Assembly: GCF_902830275.1 (NCBI RefSeq)
Contig: NZ_CADESW010000031.1
Location: forward strand, 1 to 64,000
Origin: Burkholderia stagnalis
Lineage (GTDB): Bacteria > Pseudomonadota > Gammaproteobacteria > Burkholderiales > Burkholderiaceae
Direction: 5' to 3'
DNA length: 64,000 nucleotides
Shown: positions 61,244 through 64,000 of the stretch, one piece after another
Numbering within the stretch: position 1 is the stretch's first letter
Layout of the letters: every line of letters starts with the position of its first letter
Made by a program: the position numbers and the translations under genes
The notes under the pieces: generated by a model
The model's database searches: none
What the model was told of the DNA's origin: nothing
What the model saw: only the letters and a program-made list of their open reading frames with translations

Positions 61244-64000
61244 ATGAACAAGAATAACTACCGACTGGTATTCAGTCGTGTCCGGGGCATGCTGATTGCC
61301 GTCGAAGAGACGGCCAATGCGTCAGGTAACGCAGGCCGAGGCGAAGTGGTCTCAGCAGATCGGGCGCCGCTGGTATTCGCACGGTTCGCACTGCGTCACG
61401 CAGCATTTGCGGTACTGGTCATGGCCGGTGCGATGCCGATGTGGGCGAATGCGCAGATTGCGGGCGGCGGCGCGCACGCGCCTTCGGTGATCCAGACGCA
61501 AAATGGACTACCGCAAGTCAACATCAATAAGCCCGGAAGCGCCGGCGTATCTTTAAATACTTATAATCAATTCGACGTACAAAAACCGGGCGCGATACTC
61601 AATAATTCACCCACGATTGTCAACACGCAGCAAGCGGGCATGATCAACGGCAACCCGAATTTCGGGGCGAACGACGCCGCGCGGATCATCGTCAATCAGG
61701 TTATCAGCAATAATCCAAGCGCGATTCGCGGTTTTGTCGAGGTGGCAGGCCAAAAAGCCGAGGTGATCATAAGCAATCCGGCTGGACTGCAAATCGACGG
61801 CGGCGGATTCATCAATACCTCGCGCGCCGTATTGACAACGGGCGTTCCGTATTACGGCGCAGATGGATCGGTGGCCGGCTTCAATGTGAGTCGCGGGCTT
61901 GTCACGGTATCCGGCGCGGGTCTGAATGCAGCAAATATCGATCAGGTCGACATCATTGCACGCGCTGTTCAGGCGAATGCAGCCATTTATGCGAACAACC
62001 TGAATGTCGTCGCGGGCGCCAATCAGGTTAATCACGACACCCTTGCCGCGACGCGGATTCAAGGTGACGGCGCCGCCCCCGCTGTTGCGATCGACGTAGC
62101 CCAATTGGGCGGCATGTATAGCAATCGCATCCTTTTGGTGGGCACCGAGGGCGGTGTTGGGGTTCGCAATGCAGGCACCATCGCGGCCGATGCGGCCGGC
62201 CTGACGCTGACGACAGCGGGCCGGCTGGTGCAGTCCGGCAAAATCAGCTCGCTCGGCAATGTCGCAGTGTCGGCAGACGGCGGCATCGACAACAACGGCA
62301 CGACCCACAGCCAGCAATCCGTGTCGCTCAATACTGGCGCGGACGTCGTGAATACCGGTACGCTCGCCGCGCAGCACAACGTCGGCGTCAATGCCGGTTC
62401 GTTGAATTCCACAGGGGCAATCGGCGCGGGCGTGGACAGCAACGGCGCGGTCACGCAAGCCGGTGAGCTGCAAGTGGCGACGACGGGCCAATTGAGCGCA
62501 ACCGGCGAGAACATCGCGGGCGGCAACACGACGTTGCGCGGCTACGGCGTCGATCTCGCCGGCAGCAAGACGGCGACGAACGGCACGCTGGATGTGAATG
62601 CGACGGCGGGCGACATCAATCTGTCGAACGCGACGACGAGCGCACAGGGCGCATTGAACGCGACTGCAGCGGGCGCGCTCGTCAACGATCACGGTAGCCT
62701 TTCCAGCCAGGGCGGTGCCACGCTGACGGCGGGCAGCGTGTCGAACCAAGGCGGCACGGTTTCGTCGCAAGGCGCGTTGACGGTACGCACGTCCGGGGCG
62801 ATTTCGAATCAGGCCGGCACGCTGGTGTCGCAGAACACGGCCGACGTCGAAGGCGGCGCGATCGACAATCGGCAAGGCATCATCCAGAGCGCCGGCCGAA
62901 TGAAGATGGTCGCCGCTTCCCTTCAGAATAGCGCTGGGCGCGTCACGTCCCTGAACGGCGACGGCTTGTCCATCACGACGAGCGGCCAACTGACCAACGC
63001 AGCGGGTACGACCGCGAACGGCGCGCAAGGCGGCGTGATCGGTGGTGACGGCGCTGTCTCGGTACAGGCCGGAAGCATCGCAAACCAAGGCTCGATCAGC
63101 GCGCAAACCGATTTGAACATCGGCGCGCAATCGATCGACAACGGTAGCGGGTCACTGACGGCCGGTCGGAACGCATCGATCGACGCCGGTACGCACCTGG
63201 CGAATGCATCCGGCAGTATTTCTGCCGGCGCGTTGGCAAACGTTCGCGCGACCAATCTGGACAATAGTTCCGGTTCGATACAGGCAAGCCAGTTGTCGCT
63301 GTCGGCAACCGATCTCGCGAACCGGTCGGGCGCGATCACGCAGACCGGCACGAACCCGACCACGATCGCCGTTTCCGGCACGCTCGACAATCGTTCGGGC
63401 ACCGTACGGACGAACAGCGCCGATCTGAGCCTCACCCCTGCGACGCTGATCAATGATCACGGCAAGATCGCACATGCCGGTAGCGGTACGCTGACGATCG
63501 CAACGGGCGCGTTGTCGAACCAGGGCGGTTCCATCGCGACCAATGGCGCGCTGGCGCTGACCGCCGCAGCATTGTCGAACCAGGCCGGCACCTTGTCCGC
63601 ACAGCGGCAGGCCACGCTTGGCGTTCAGTCGTTGGACAACGGCGCGGCCGGTTACATCGGTGCCGACAGCGTAACGATCAAATCCCAAGGCGCGATCAAC
63701 AACCAGACGGGCGCCATCGAGTCGAATCACGCGTTGACGATCGCGGCCGACAGTCTGGCAAACGATGGCGGTGCCGTTAAAGCACTCGGCACGGATGCAC
63801 TGTCCGTCACGACGACGAACGCGCTGACGAACACGGCGGGCGGCACGATCGGCGGCAATGGCGATGTGTCGGTTTCGGGCGGTGTGGTCGACAATTCAAA
63901 CGGTTCGTTGCTGGCAGCACGATCGTTGTCGGTGCAGTCGAACGGCCAGCTCGGGAACGCGGCCGGCCTGATTCAGGCGAAGGGCAACCTCAAGGTTGCC
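61244..64000 (+). CDS. CdiA/FhaB-type two-partner-secreted exoprotein, 5' part
   Basis: Large filamentous haemagglutinin-like protein; 919 codons are visible without a stop and the gene runs off the window. The N-terminus NKNNYRLVFSRVRGMLIAVE is an extended signal peptide (ESPR), continuing to a cleavage region near AMPMWANAQ. The TPS secretion domain follows (about 90-330): SVIQTQNGLPQVNINKPGSA, then NQFDVQKPGAILNNSPTIVN and AEVIISNPAGLQIDGGGFIN. After that come beta-helical FHA repeats (DNRSGTV, LSNQGGT and similar). It should be exported by a CdiB-type outer-membrane partner, which is not in the window. Whether it has a C-terminal toxin and immunity gene cannot be seen. Confidence 0.92.
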   Translation, partial: MNKNNYRLVFSRVRGMLIAVEETANASGNAGRGEVVSADRAPLVFARFALRHAAFAVLVMAGAMPMWANAQIAGGGAHAPSVIQTQNGLPQVNINKPGSAGVSLNTYNQFDVQKPGAILNNSPTIVNTQQAGMINGNPNFGANDAARIIVNQVISNNPSAIRGFVEVAGQKAEVIISNPAGLQIDGGGFINTSRAVLTTGVPYYGADGSVAGFNVSRGLVTVSGAGLNAANIDQVDIIARAVQANAAIYANNLNVVAGANQVNHDTLAATRIQGDGAAPAVAIDVAQLGGMYSNRILLVGTEGGVGVRNAGTIAADAAGLTLTTAGRLVQSGKISSLGNVAVSADGGIDNNGTTHSQQSVSLNTGADVVNTGTLAAQHNVGVNAGSLNSTGAIGAGVDSNGAVTQAGELQVATTGQLSATGENIAGGNTTLRGYGVDLAGSKTATNGTLDVNATAGDINLSNATTSAQGALNATAAGALVNDHGSLSSQGGATLTAGSVSNQGGTVSSQGALTVRTSGAISNQAGTLVSQNTADVEGGAIDNRQGIIQSAGRMKMVAASLQNSAGRVTSLNGDGLSITTSGQLTNAAGTTANGAQGGVIGGDGAVSVQAGSIANQGSISAQTDLNIGAQSIDNGSGSLTAGRNASIDAGTHLANASGSISAGALANVRATNLDNSSGSIQASQLSLSATDLANRSGAITQTGTNPTTIAVSGTLDNRSGTVRTNSADLSLTPATLINDHGKIAHAGSGTLTIATGALSNQGGSIATNGALALTAAALSNQAGTLSAQRQATLGVQSLDNGAAGYIGADSVTIKSQGAINNQTGAIESNHALTIAADSLANDGGAVKALGTDALSVTTTNALTNTAGGTIGGNGDVSVSGGVVDNSNGSLLAARSLSVQSNGQLGNAAGLIQAKGNLKVA

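Noticed and set aside
61607..63130. A 507-codon minus-strand frame opposite the CdiA-like gene
   Set aside because: Antisense of the haemagglutinin repeats, with no domain character. The plus-strand reading has an ESPR and a TPS domain.

Overview
The window looks like chromosomal DNA of a Burkholderia, most likely of the B. cepacia complex. The evidence is the very high GC and strong G/C third-position bias, the end of an rRNA operon, and the typical betaproteobacterial gene families (OmpC-type porin, many LysR regulators, DMT/MFS/LysE transporters). This is judged by reading alone; no database search was possible.

Layout. 1-161: 5S rRNA and its terminator. 528-16402: ordinary accessory metabolism and transport: a DHA2 drug exporter, a 152-bp tandem repeat, a 2OG-Fe(II) oxygenase, a wrecked Pit phosphate permease carrying a Gly-Leu microsatellite, a guanidinobutyrase module (transporter, gbuA, divergent LysR), an Lrp/LysE pair, a pair of acid-type peptidases (S53 and S10), nadE, an EamA permease, and DeoR and TetR regulators. 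16530-21640: a lysine/pipecolate catabolic cluster (amaA, lysP, divergent amaB).

21641-38092 is the most unusual part. It is an AT-richer mosaic inserted directly behind amaB. It holds repeated two-gene units (a four-helix membrane protein, then 3 nt later a small protein starting MAWY), decayed copies of those units, a 5'-truncated IS3-family element and a second copy of the last 468 bp of amaB. Then come a lipoprotein gene overlapping a 1535-residue RTX protein and a full type I secretion set (ABC exporter, adaptor, TolC-like protein). The island ends in a third, shrunken remnant of the amaB 3' end. The RTX protein has an HEIGH zinc-protease motif at its N-terminus and an apparent Cys-His-Asp C39-like domain near its C-terminus. 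I interpret the region as a polymorphic toxin-immunity locus with reversed polarity: toxin domain N-terminal, immunity gene upstream, RTX/secretion carrier C-terminal. The upstream units would be displaced older modules. This is inference from layout, composition and recombination scars.

38438-43888 is an Rhs protein with a C-terminal AHH nuclease tip followed 9 nt later by a probable immunity gene. 44687-51525 returns to housekeeping-type genes (MscS-type channel, MFS transporter, L,D-transpeptidase, porin). 50413-56127 reads as a purine nucleoside uptake and salvage cluster (porin, nucleoside hydrolase, LysR, AzgA-type permease, deaminase). 56128-60810 has a class A penicillin-binding protein and a MocR/PaiB divergent pair. 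From 61244 to the window end runs the 5' part of a CdiA/FhaB-type two-partner-secreted exoprotein. Thus three apparent competition systems (type I RTX, Rhs, CdiA-like) lie within about 42 kb.
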